Origin: Clostridia bacterium
Lineage (GTDB): Bacteria; Bacillota; Clostridia; Christensenellales; Borkfalkiaceae
Direction: 5' to 3'
Assembly: GCA_017473605.1 (NCBI GenBank)
Contig: JAFUKM010000007.1
Span: 1 to 64,000 of the forward strand
Length of the DNA: 64,000 nt
The notes under the pieces were generated by a model that was not told where the DNA came from, made no database searches, and worked only from the letters and a program-made list of their open reading frames with translations. Positions 56,741 through 64,000 of this stretch are shown here, piece after piece (positions within the stretch are counted from its first letter, which is position 1; every line of letters starts with the position of its first letter). Both the position numbers and the translations under genes were made by a program.

Positions 56741-58324
56741 ATGTGGGAGAGTATTATCAATGCGGTTGAGAAAGTAAATTCCGCGATTAACAGCGTCGTT
56801 TGGGGCTGGCCGATGATTATTTTAATTCTCGGCACGGGGATTTATCTCACGGTACGCACGAAAGTATTGCAAGTGCGTAAATTCGGCACGTCTTGGGGGG
56901 AAACGATTGTTCCCACAATAAAGAGTATGGGGGGTAAAAAGCGTGCGTCCGACGGGATAGCCAAAAAAGAAAAGACGATATCCCCGTTTGAAGCGTTCGC
57001 TACGGCGATATCGGGTACGGTAGGCACGGGGAATATTATCGGCGTTACGTCGGCGATTATGACGGGCGGCCCGGGCGCGGTGTTTTGGATGTGGATATCC
57101 GCGTTCTTCGGTATGGTTACCAATTATTCGGAAAACGTGCTCGGTATGTATTTCCGTAAGAAAGATAATTTCGGCGAATTTTCGGGCGGACCTATGCAAT
57201 ATCTTTCGGAAGGTATGGGCAGAAACGTACGAGGCAAGACCGGTTCAGTATTGAAATTCATCGGTAAGATGCTCGGTGTCATGGCGGCGGTATTCTGCGT
57301 ATTCGCGGCGATTGGTATGAGCGGTGTGCAGACGAACAAAATTTCCGACACCTTCCAAAACGCTTTCCCGCAAGCGGACGGAAAGTTAATGGGTATCGTC
57401 GTGGGCGTCGTGGTCGCGTTCGTGCTTGCCTTGATTCTTCTCGGCGGTATCAAGAGTATCGGTAGAGTCGCTTCCATTTTAGTTCCTTTTATGTCGCTTG
57501 TGTTTATCGTAATGTCGCTCGTGGTCATTTTCGCTAATATCGGGGCAATCGGTAGCGCGTTCAGCTTGATTTTTACCAACATTTTCGGCTTTAAGGCGCT
57601 TGCCGGCGGCGTGGGCGGTTACGTGTTTGCGCAGGTAATCCAAAAGGGTCTTGCGCGCGGGATATTCTCCAACGAAGCGGGACTCGGCTCGTCCGTTATC
57701 GCGCATAGCGCGTCCGCCACGAGAGAACCTGTAAAACAGGGCTTTTGGGGGATTTTCGAAGTGTTCTTCGACACGTTCGTCATTTGTACGCTCACCGCGC
57801 TCGTCGTGCTTGTCAGCGTACCTACGGAAACCATTTACGCTTCGGGCGCGACGGATACGGCGATTTCTATGCTCGCGTTTACGAGCACGTTCGGTAAATT
57901 CGGTTTAATCGTATATGCGGTAATTTTGCCGCTGTTTGCGTTCACCACCATTTTGGCTTGGTCGTATTACGGCGAAAAGTGCGTGGACTTCCTTTTCCGC
58001 AAAACGGGAGATAAGGGCAGAAAAATCGCGACGACGGTGTTCAAAATCGTGTATATATTGCTCGTAGTCGTATCCGCGCTTATCAACGGCGAACTCGCTT
58101 GGGCGATTTCCGATACGTTTAACGGACTTATGGCGCTGCCCAACTTAATCGGTTTGTTGTTTATGGGCGGCTTGGTTGCGAGAATTACGAAAAACTATCT
58201 CGACAGAAAGAAAGGCAAAGACGTAAAACCGATGCTTTCGGCATATCCCGAACAAAACGAGCAATTCATCGCGGATTTGGCGGAAGAAAATGCTTCCGAC
58301 GAAAAAACGGCGGAGAAAGAATAA
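56741..58324 (+). CDS. Sodium:alanine/glycine symporter (AgcS family)
   Basis: 527 residues, about 11 membrane helices. GTGIYLTVRTKVLQVRKF, AISGTVGTGNIIGVTSAIM, GGPGAVFWMWISAFFGM, FSGGPMQYLSEGMGR and FSNEAGLGSSVIAHSA are AgcS signatures. It imports Ala or Gly with Na+. AGGAGG is 11 nt before ATG 56741. Control by the tandem glycine riboswitch points to glycine as the main substrate. Confidence 0.95.
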   Translation: MWESIINAVEKVNSAINSVVWGWPMIILILGTGIYLTVRTKVLQVRKFGTSWGETIVPTIKSMGGKKRASDGIAKKEKTISPFEAFATAISGTVGTGNIIGVTSAIMTGGPGAVFWMWISAFFGMVTNYSENVLGMYFRKKDNFGEFSGGPMQYLSEGMGRNVRGKTGSVLKFIGKMLGVMAAVFCVFAAIGMSGVQTNKISDTFQNAFPQADGKLMGIVVGVVVAFVLALILLGGIKSIGRVASILVPFMSLVFIVMSLVVIFANIGAIGSAFSLIFTNIFGFKALAGGVGGYVFAQVIQKGLARGIFSNEAGLGSSVIAHSASATREPVKQGFWGIFEVFFDTFVICTLTALVVLVSVPTETIYASGATDTAISMLAFTSTFGKFGLIVYAVILPLFAFTTILAWSYYGEKCVDFLFRKTGDKGRKIATTVFKIVYILLVVVSALINGELAWAISDTFNGLMALPNLIGLLFMGGLVARITKNYLDRKKGKDVKPMLSAYPEQNEQFIADLAEENASDEKTAEKE

Positions 58325-58360
58325 AAATTGCCCAAAAACGAAAAAGTAATCAAAAAATCG

Positions 58361-58389
58361 TTGACGAATCGGTTTCAGTGTGTTATTAT
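58361..58389 (+). promoter_or_regulatory. Promoter of ilvE
   Basis: TTGACG (58361-58366), 17 nt, TATTAT (58384-58389). Confidence 0.75.
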
Positions 58390-58470
58390 ATTGTATAATA
58401 TCGATTATATAAATAAATGAAAAAAGCAAAAACAATTCGTTTTTCGAATTTTCAAAAAGGGAGAACTGTT

Positions 58471-59532
58471 ATGAAAATAACCATTACGAAAACGACGACT
58501 CCCAACGTGATGCCGCCGGAAGAAAAATTGGGTTTCGGTAAAGTCTTTACCGACCATATGTTCATTATGGACTACGAAGAAGGAAAGGGCTGGTACGACG
58601 CGAGAATCGTACCGTTCGGAAATATCTCTTTGCACCCTGCGTCTACGGTACTCCATTACGGCGCGGAAATTTTCGAAGGATTAAAGGCGTACCGTCGCAG
58701 CGACGGCGGCGTACAGCTTTTCCGTCCGATGGAAAATATCCGTCGTATGAATAACTCGGCGGAACGTATGAGCTTGCCTTTGCTCGATGAAAAGGACGCG
58801 CTGGAAATTTTGGAAACGTTCGTGAGATTGGAAGAACGTTTCGTTCCTAAATCGTTCGGCACGTCGCTGTATCTCCGTCCGTTTATGTTCGGCAACGACG
58901 AAGCGCTGGGCGTACACGCGGTAAAACGGGCTACGTTTATGCTGATAGCGTCCCCCAGCGGCAGTTACTATGCGGAAGGGATTAATCCTGTGAAGATAAT
59001 GATTGAAAGCGAAGACGTGCGCACGGTACGCGGCGGTACGGGTTATGCCAAGTGCGGCGGTAACTATGCGGCAAGTACCAGAGCAGGGGAGCGCGCGGCG
59101 AAAAAAGGGTATTCGCAAGTACTTTGGTTGGACGGCGTAGAGAGAAAATATATCGAAGAAGTGGGCGCGATGAACGTAATGTTCAAAATCGACGGCGAAA
59201 TTATTACGCCGATGCTCACGGGTTCTATTTTGCCGGGAATTACGAGAAAGAGCTGTATCGAAGTCTTAAAGACGATGGGGTATACGGTAACCGAGCGATT
59301 GCTTTCGGTAGACGAGCTTGTTCAAGCGATGGAAGCAGGCAAATTGGAAGAAGCGTGGGGTTGCGGAACGGCGGCGGTAGTATCGCCGATAGGGAAGCTT
59401 GCCTACGGCGATAAGGAGTACGAAATCGGCGGCGGCAAAATCGGAGAAGTTACGCAAAAGCTCTACGATATTTTAACGGGAATCCAATGGGGCAAAGTAG
59501 AGGATACGTTTGGTTGGGTGCATAAGCTTTGA
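58471..59532 (+). CDS. ilvE: Branched-chain amino acid aminotransferase
   Basis: 353 residues, class IV PLP enzyme of the BCAT group. Catalytic Lys194 in GTGYAKCGGNYAAS; also ILHPASTVLHYGAEIFEGLK-like HYGAEIFEGLKAYR, SLYLRPFMF, EVGAMNVMF and WGCGTAAVVSPIG. It transaminates Leu, Ile and Val. ATG 58471 with GGGAG upstream; an in-frame earlier start lacks one. First of the branched-chain genes in this region but with its own promoter. Confidence 0.95.
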   Translation: MKITITKTTTPNVMPPEEKLGFGKVFTDHMFIMDYEEGKGWYDARIVPFGNISLHPASTVLHYGAEIFEGLKAYRRSDGGVQLFRPMENIRRMNNSAERMSLPLLDEKDALEILETFVRLEERFVPKSFGTSLYLRPFMFGNDEALGVHAVKRATFMLIASPSGSYYAEGINPVKIMIESEDVRTVRGGTGYAKCGGNYAASTRAGERAAKKGYSQVLWLDGVERKYIEEVGAMNVMFKIDGEIITPMLTGSILPGITRKSCIEVLKTMGYTVTERLLSVDELVQAMEAGKLEEAWGCGTAAVVSPIGKLAYGDKEYEIGGGKIGEVTQKLYDILTGIQWGKVEDTFGWVHKL

Positions 59533-59533
59533 T

Positions 59534-59606
59534 ACGACGACGTACATACGTCGCTATACTGCGTCAAACGCCCGTTTTCTCACTTACGTACCAACGCTTT
59601 ATGATT
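59534..59606. repeat. Dispersed repeat family 3, copy b (shorter)
   Basis: ACGACGTACATACGTCGCTA, then TACTGCGTCAAACGCCCG and TTTTCTCACTTACGTACC, similar to 22087-22200. It begins with a palindrome, ACGACGTACATACGTCG. Confidence 0.5.
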
Positions 59607-59653
59607 TTTTATAAAAAAATCCTAAAAAACCATAAAAAGGCAACGGTAGTTGG

Positions 59654-59682
59654 TTGACAAAATCAAAAAAGTAGTATAAAAT
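59654..59682 (+). promoter_or_regulatory. Promoter of the leuA T-box leader
   Basis: TTGACA (59654-59659), 17 nt, TAAAAT (59677-59682). Confidence 0.8.
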
Positions 59683-59688
59683 AGATAT

Positions 59689-59945
59689 AATCATATTCAG
59701 GAAAGGCATTGACGGGAAAGAAATTCGTAAAACCCGCTTTTCAGAGAGTCGACGGTTTGGTGCGAGTCGACACGGATTACGAAAAATAGCTCCTCCCCGA
59801 GCCGCCGAGAGAACGGCGATATTCGCCAAGTAGATTCGGACGGGATTCCCCCGTTATCGGGAAAGTCTTTTATAGGACACGAGTGGGTGAGCGTTCACCA
59901 AACAGAGTGGTACCGCGGAGAAAATCTTCGTCTCTTTTACGCAAG
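59689..59945 (+). promoter_or_regulatory. T-box riboswitch, probably leucine-specific
   Basis: Stem I: TTCGTAA (59726 region) pairs with TTACGAA (59777 region); apical CAGAGAGTCGAC with GGTTTGGTGCGAGTCGAC. CTC in AATAGCTCCTCC (about 59787-59798) is the likely Leu specifier. The T-box core AGAGTGGTACCGCGGAG is at 59904-59920. The terminator half is less clear; GAGA-N9-TCTC then TTTT follows directly. Confidence 0.85.
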
Positions 59946-60009
59946 CGTTATCAGCGTGCGAAAAAGGGACGATTTGTTTATCGCAGCGGTCAAAAACGAG
60001 AGGGAAGTT

Positions 60010-61665
60010 ATGAAAAACAGTCAAAAATACGTAAAACAATATTTCGAACCTTGCGGGGTGACGATGGATTGGACGAAGAAATCGTCGATAGAAAAACCGC
60101 CCGTATGGTGTAGCGTCGATTTGCGTGACGGCAACCAAGCGCTCGTAATTCCGATGAGCTTGGAAGAAAAGCTGGAATTTTTCGAGTTGCTTTGCAAAAT
60201 CGGCTTTAAGGAAATCGAAGTGGGATTCCCCGCGGCGAGTGAAACGGAATACGAATTTTGCCGTACGCTTATCGAGCGGGATTTAATCCCCGACGACGTA
60301 ACGATACAGGTGTTAACGCAATCGAGAGAGCATATTATCGCCAAGACGTTCGAAGCGATAGACGGCGCAAAGAACGCCATCGTGCATTTATACAATTCCA
60401 CGAGCGTAGCGCAAAGAGAGCAGGTGTTCAAACGCGAGAAAAAGGAAATCGTAGACATAGCGGTTTTCGGCGCAAGGCTTTGTAAGAAATACCAAGAAGA
60501 AGCAAAAGGGAACGTACGGCTTGAATATTCCCCCGAAAGTTTCACGGGTACGGAACCCGATTTCGCGGCGGAAATTTGTAACGCAGTATTGGATATTTGG
60601 CAACCGACGGCGGATAGAAAAGCGATTATCAACCTGCCGGTCACGGTGGAAAATTCTATGCCCCACGTGTACGCAAACCAAGTGGAATATATGTGCAAAA
60701 ACTTGCACTATCGCGAGAACGTCGTCATTTCTTTGCACCCGCATAACGATAGGGGTTGCGCGGTGGCGGACAGCGAAATGGGCTTGCTTGCGGGGGGCGA
60801 CAGAATCGAAGGCACGCTCTTTGGCAACGGCGAGCGCACGGGCAACGTGGATATCGTAACGCTTGCCTTGAATATGTATTCACAGGGCGTAGACCCTTTG
60901 CTCGATTTTTCCGATTTGCCGAGCATCACGCAAGTGTACGAAAGAGTAACGCGTATGAAAGTGAGCGCGCGCCAGCCGTATAGCGGACAGCTGGTATTCG
61001 CGGCGTTTTCCGGCTCGCATCAAGACGCGATAGCGAAAGGTATGAAATATCGGGTAGAACGGAACGTGAACGAGTGGACGGTGCCGTATCTCCCGCTCGA
61101 CCCTGCCGACGTGGGCAGAGTGTACGAGGCGGACGTTATCCGCATCAATTCGCAATCGGGGAAAGGCGGTATCGGATATATACTCGAAACGCAGTTCAAA
61201 CTCGTTTTACCCCCGAAAATGCGCGAACAGTTCGGCTACCATGTGAAGAGTATTTCCGACCACGAGCATAGAGAACTTTCGCCGCAAGAAGTATACGATA
61301 TCTTCGTAAGGGATTTCGTCAACCTTCGCGAGAAACTCAACGTACTCGAAGCAGGTTATAAAGAAGCGGGCGATAAATTGCAAGGCAAAATCGTCATCGA
61401 ATATAACGGCGCGGCGGTTACGGTAGACGTGGAAGGCAACGGGCGGCTCGATTGCGTGAGTGCGGCGATAAAGAGCGTAACGGGCAAAAACTACGTATTG
61501 GAAAACTACGTAGAACACGCTTTGGAAGAAAAATCCACGTCGCAAGCGGCTTCGTACATTTGTATCGTATCGGACGGCAAACCGTATTGGGGCGTAGGTA
61601 TCCATACCGACATTATGACGTCGAGCGTCAAAGCGCTGGTATCCGCGGTAAACCGTATGCTGTAA
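60010..61665 (+). CDS. leuA: 2-isopropylmalate synthase
   Basis: 551 residues, first committed step of leucine synthesis. VWCSVDLRDGNQALVIPM is the catalytic metal site of the long (Corynebacterium/yeast-like) form; SLHPHNDRGCAVADSEMGLL and GNGERTGNVDIV are the HMGL-like signatures, and the C-terminal LeuA dimer domain (VEGNGRLDCVSAAIKSVTGK) gives leucine feedback. ATG 60010 with AGGGAAG 4 nt upstream. In-frame codons further upstream lie in the T-box and should be ignored. Confidence 0.95.
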   Translation: MKNSQKYVKQYFEPCGVTMDWTKKSSIEKPPVWCSVDLRDGNQALVIPMSLEEKLEFFELLCKIGFKEIEVGFPAASETEYEFCRTLIERDLIPDDVTIQVLTQSREHIIAKTFEAIDGAKNAIVHLYNSTSVAQREQVFKREKKEIVDIAVFGARLCKKYQEEAKGNVRLEYSPESFTGTEPDFAAEICNAVLDIWQPTADRKAIINLPVTVENSMPHVYANQVEYMCKNLHYRENVVISLHPHNDRGCAVADSEMGLLAGGDRIEGTLFGNGERTGNVDIVTLALNMYSQGVDPLLDFSDLPSITQVYERVTRMKVSARQPYSGQLVFAAFSGSHQDAIAKGMKYRVERNVNEWTVPYLPLDPADVGRVYEADVIRINSQSGKGGIGYILETQFKLVLPPKMREQFGYHVKSISDHEHRELSPQEVYDIFVRDFVNLREKLNVLEAGYKEAGDKLQGKIVIEYNGAAVTVDVEGNGRLDCVSAAIKSVTGKNYVLENYVEHALEEKSTSQAASYICIVSDGKPYWGVGIHTDIMTSSVKALVSAVNRML

Positions 61666-61720
61666 GCGGTGAGCTACCGCAGGCAAATCTTTTATCTTTC
61701 GTTGTCGATTGAAAGAAAGA
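61666..61720 (+). repeat. Dispersed repeat family 1, copy e
   Basis: GCGGTGAGCTACCGC directly after the TAA stop of leuA, then AGGCAAATCTTTTATCTTTC and a closing GAAAG. Lies between leuA and ilvB. Confidence 0.72.
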
Positions 61721-61769
61721 CGCTGTTGACGGAATAAATAAAAACAAACAAATTTAGGAGAATAGAAAA

Positions 61770-63452
61770 ATGCAATTAACAGGTGCGCAAATTTTAATCA
61801 AGACCTTAATAGAGCAGGGCGTAACCGACGTGTTCGGTTATCCCGGCGGACAGGTTATCAACATTTACGACGCGCTTTACGAATATAAAGACGAAATCAA
61901 TCACGTACTCACGGCGCACGAACAGGGCGCTTCGCACGCGGCGGACGGGTATTCCCGCGCGACGGGCAAGGTGGGCGTATGTATCGCCACCAGCGGTCCG
62001 GGCGCAACCAATCTGGTTACCGGTATCGCAACGGCAATGCTCGATTCGATTCCGCTCGTAGCGATTACGGGGAACGTTCCCAATTCGCTGATTGGTAAAG
62101 ACAGCTTCCAAGAAATCGATATCACGGGCGTTACGCTTCCTATTACCAAGCACAACTTCTTCGTGAAGAGAATCGAAGATTTGGCGGACACGGTACGCGA
62201 AGCGTTCGCGATTGCGAAATCGGGCAGACCCGGCCCCGTCCTTATCGATATTCCCAAGGACGTACAGGTGGGTAGATACGAATACGTGGCGCAACCCGTT
62301 GTGGAAAAGAAACCGTTGCCCAAGGTAAAGGACAGCCTTATCGACGAAGCGGTGAAATTGATTGCGGAAGCGAAGAAGCCGTATATCTACGTAGGCGGCG
62401 GCGCGGCAGGCTTGGGTATGGGCAAGGACATCGTGGCGTTTGCGAATAAAATCGACGCGGTTATCGGTTGTTCGTTTATGGGACTTTCGGCAGTACCGCA
62501 AGAGAGCGAACGTTTCCTTGGTATGCAAGGTATGCACGGACATTACGCGTCGAGTATGTCGCAAAACGAAGCGGACCTTATTTTGGCGGTTGGCGTGCGT
62601 TTCTCCGACAGAGCGACGGGCAACGTTTCCAAATTTGCAAAACAAAGTAAGATTATTCAGCTCGACCCCGACCAAGCGGAAGTCAACAAGAACGTTCGCG
62701 TAGACTTGGGACTGGTGGGTGACGTGTACGATTCCTTCCATAGAATCGCTGAAAAGTGCGCGGCGAAGAGCAGCCCCGAGTGGATTGACAGAGTGCGTCA
62801 GCTCAAAGCGGAAGAACAGGCTTTCGAAGCGGAAATCGCGGCGGCAAATACGGCGCCGATTACGCCCAAACAAGTATTCGATATTATCAACGCAAGCAAA
62901 CCGGCAGGCACGATTATCACGACGGACGTAGGTCAGCACCAAATGTGGACGGCGCAATACGTAACGTTTGACAGACCCAGACGCTTCGTTTCGAGCGGCG
63001 GTTTGGGTACGATGGGCTTCGGACTCGGCGCGGCGATGGGCGCGTACGTAGCGACGAAAGACCCGACGATACTGATTACGGGCGACGGCAGCTTCGGTAT
63101 GAACTTGAACGAACTCGCTACGGCGGTTACCTATAAAATCCCCGTTGTTATCGTGCTTTTGAATAACGGCGTGCTGGGTATGGTAAGACAATGGCAAACG
63201 TTGTTCTTCGGCAAGCGTTATTCGAATACGGTTCTCGAAAGAAAGACGGACTTTGTGAAATTGGCGCAAGCCTTCGGCGCGGACGGATACTTGGCGGAAA
63301 CGCCTGTGGAATTTAAGAAGGCGTTTGAAAAGGCGATTGTTTCGGGCAAGCCCACGGTTATCGACGTACGAATCGACAAGGACGAGCTCGTTCTTCCGAT
63401 GTTGCCCCCCGGCGGCGCAATCAGCGACATCATCACGAAGGTGAAGGCTTGA
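61770..63452 (+). CDS. ilvB: Acetolactate synthase large subunit
   Basis: 560 residues, ThDP-dependent. It condenses pyruvates to acetolactate for Val/Leu and acetohydroxybutyrate for Ile. GYPGGQVINIYDAL, catalytic HEQGASHAADGYSRA (Glu), GPGATNLVTGIATAM and the ThDP motif TGDGSFGMNLNELATAV, NNGVLGMVRQWQ. AGGAG before ATG 61770. Confidence 0.97.
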   Translation: MQLTGAQILIKTLIEQGVTDVFGYPGGQVINIYDALYEYKDEINHVLTAHEQGASHAADGYSRATGKVGVCIATSGPGATNLVTGIATAMLDSIPLVAITGNVPNSLIGKDSFQEIDITGVTLPITKHNFFVKRIEDLADTVREAFAIAKSGRPGPVLIDIPKDVQVGRYEYVAQPVVEKKPLPKVKDSLIDEAVKLIAEAKKPYIYVGGGAAGLGMGKDIVAFANKIDAVIGCSFMGLSAVPQESERFLGMQGMHGHYASSMSQNEADLILAVGVRFSDRATGNVSKFAKQSKIIQLDPDQAEVNKNVRVDLGLVGDVYDSFHRIAEKCAAKSSPEWIDRVRQLKAEEQAFEAEIAAANTAPITPKQVFDIINASKPAGTIITTDVGQHQMWTAQYVTFDRPRRFVSSGGLGTMGFGLGAAMGAYVATKDPTILITGDGSFGMNLNELATAVTYKIPVVIVLLNNGVLGMVRQWQTLFFGKRYSNTVLERKTDFVKLAQAFGADGYLAETPVEFKKAFEKAIVSGKPTVIDVRIDKDELVLPMLPPGGAISDIITKVKA

Positions 63453-63467
63453 TAAGGAGAAAGGATT

Positions 63468-63968
63468 ATGGAAAACAATAAATTCGTTATTGCGGTATAC
63501 GTAGACAACCAAGCGGGCGTATTGACGCGCGTTACGGGTATGTTCACCCGTCGCGGCTTCAATATCGACGCGCTTACGGTAGGGGAAACGGAGCGCCCCG
63601 AATATTCCCGTATCACCATTTGTATGAGCGGCGATAAATATGTGCAAGAACAACTGATTAACCAGCTGAAAAAATTGCTTGTCGTGAAGAAAGTGGAAGT
63701 GCTTTCCGACGAGCCGATTAAAAGAGAGCTTATGCTGATAAAGGTCAAGAACGAAGCGGAAAACAGACAGGAAATTATGACGGCGGTGGACGTATTCCGC
63801 GCGAGCGTGATTGACTATTCGACGGAGGGTATGTGTATCGAAGTAACGGGCAATCCGTCCAAGATAGACGCCTTTGTAAAGCTTATGCAGCCTTTCGGCA
63901 TTTTGGAAATGTGCCGTACGGGTATCGTAGCGCTCGATAGGGGCACGGTTACTCTTTTCAACAAATAA
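63468..63968 (+). CDS. ilvN: Acetolactate synthase small (regulatory) subunit
   Basis: 166 residues. ACT domain (VDNQAGVLTRVTGMFTRRGF, then NIDALTVG) and the C-terminal dimer part (TGNPSKIDAFVKLMQPFGIL). It gives valine feedback inhibition to IlvB. AAGGAG 7 nt before ATG 63468. The window ends just after AAAGGA at 63990, which is probably the ribosome binding site of the next gene of the operon (perhaps ilvC). Confidence 0.96.
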   Translation: MENNKFVIAVYVDNQAGVLTRVTGMFTRRGFNIDALTVGETERPEYSRITICMSGDKYVQEQLINQLKKLLVVKKVEVLSDEPIKRELMLIKVKNEAENRQEIMTAVDVFRASVIDYSTEGMCIEVTGNPSKIDAFVKLMQPFGILEMCRTGIVALDRGTVTLFNK

Positions 63969-64000
63969 GAAAAATAAAAAATAAGATATAAAGGAAAGGA

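Noticed and set aside
59887..60009. N-terminal extension of leuA by 41 codons
   Set aside because: The stretch encodes the T-box core (TEWYRGE-like artefact) and the true start at 60010 has a ribosome site.
61806..63653. A 615-codon minus frame opposite ilvB-ilvN
   Set aside because: It spans two real genes and their gap in antisense and has no coding signature of its own.

Overview
The window looks like chromosome from a low-to-mid GC Bacillota (Firmicutes) of the Clostridia type. The pointers are spore maturation genes spmA/spmB, T-box leaders on amino-acid genes, a tandem glycine riboswitch, a FeoA-FeoA-FeoB iron operon, a short proB, and many consensus sigma-A promoters (TTGACA-N17-TATAAT). 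I cannot place it to genus; an uncultured gut Clostridia lineage is a reasonable guess, not a demonstrated one. No prophage, transposase, integrase, tRNA gene or CRISPR array was seen.

Layout. 1-115 is the 5S gene closing an rRNA operon. 393-1232 is a cyclophilin-like lipoprotein. 1442-5384 is an AT-rich, tightly coupled trio (DNA methyltransferase, large putative restriction endonuclease, D12-class adenine methyltransferase) that looks like an acquired restriction-modification cassette. 5437-8442 holds a small XRE regulator and two tandem BspA-like leucine-rich lipoproteins separated by a promoter, a strongly structured RNA and a terminator. 8582-12684 contains small unknown genes, a RuvX-DUF1292 fusion and a second XRE regulator with its own operators. 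12851-22625 carries rpsB-tsf, an M20 amidohydrolase, a DeoR regulator, a T-box controlled cysE-cysS operon and a short alaS. 22673-25627 (minus) is proB-proA-proC; pckA follows. 28385-31253 has an FMN reductase and UDP-GlcNAc precursor genes ending in glmM; 31578-32695 (minus) is spmA-spmB. 32823-37591 is metG-tatD-radical SAM-rsmA. 37634-41450 holds a PAP2 phosphatase, an EF-G paralogue, a DUF6809-like gene and a pair of XRE regulators. 41692-47007 is a cysteine desulfurase, a ferredoxin, ruvC-ruvA-ruvB-queA. 47271-50998 is a DtxR-type regulator with feoA-feoA-feoB and the Cys-rich Feo accessory protein. 51069-56250 has an rRNA methylase, queH, and a DUF1538 membrane protein with two PII-like proteins. 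56433-63968 is a glycine riboswitch with its symporter, then ilvE, T-box-leuA, ilvB and ilvN (branched-chain amino acid synthesis), running off the right edge.

Three signals are not explained by ordinary gene annotation. First, dispersed intergenic repeats: a multi-hairpin mosaic element in five copies whose stems co-vary (28-47 kb), and a second element in five copies, four of which abut or supply a stop codon. Second, about nine genes have a -10 box placed 5-6 bases before the start codon and no Shine-Dalgarno sequence, which predicts leaderless mRNAs. Third, three separate XRE loci use the same design: two or three near-identical palindromes, one of them lying in the spacer between -35 and -10. 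The structured RNA at 7037-7225 is the best candidate for an undescribed regulatory RNA.
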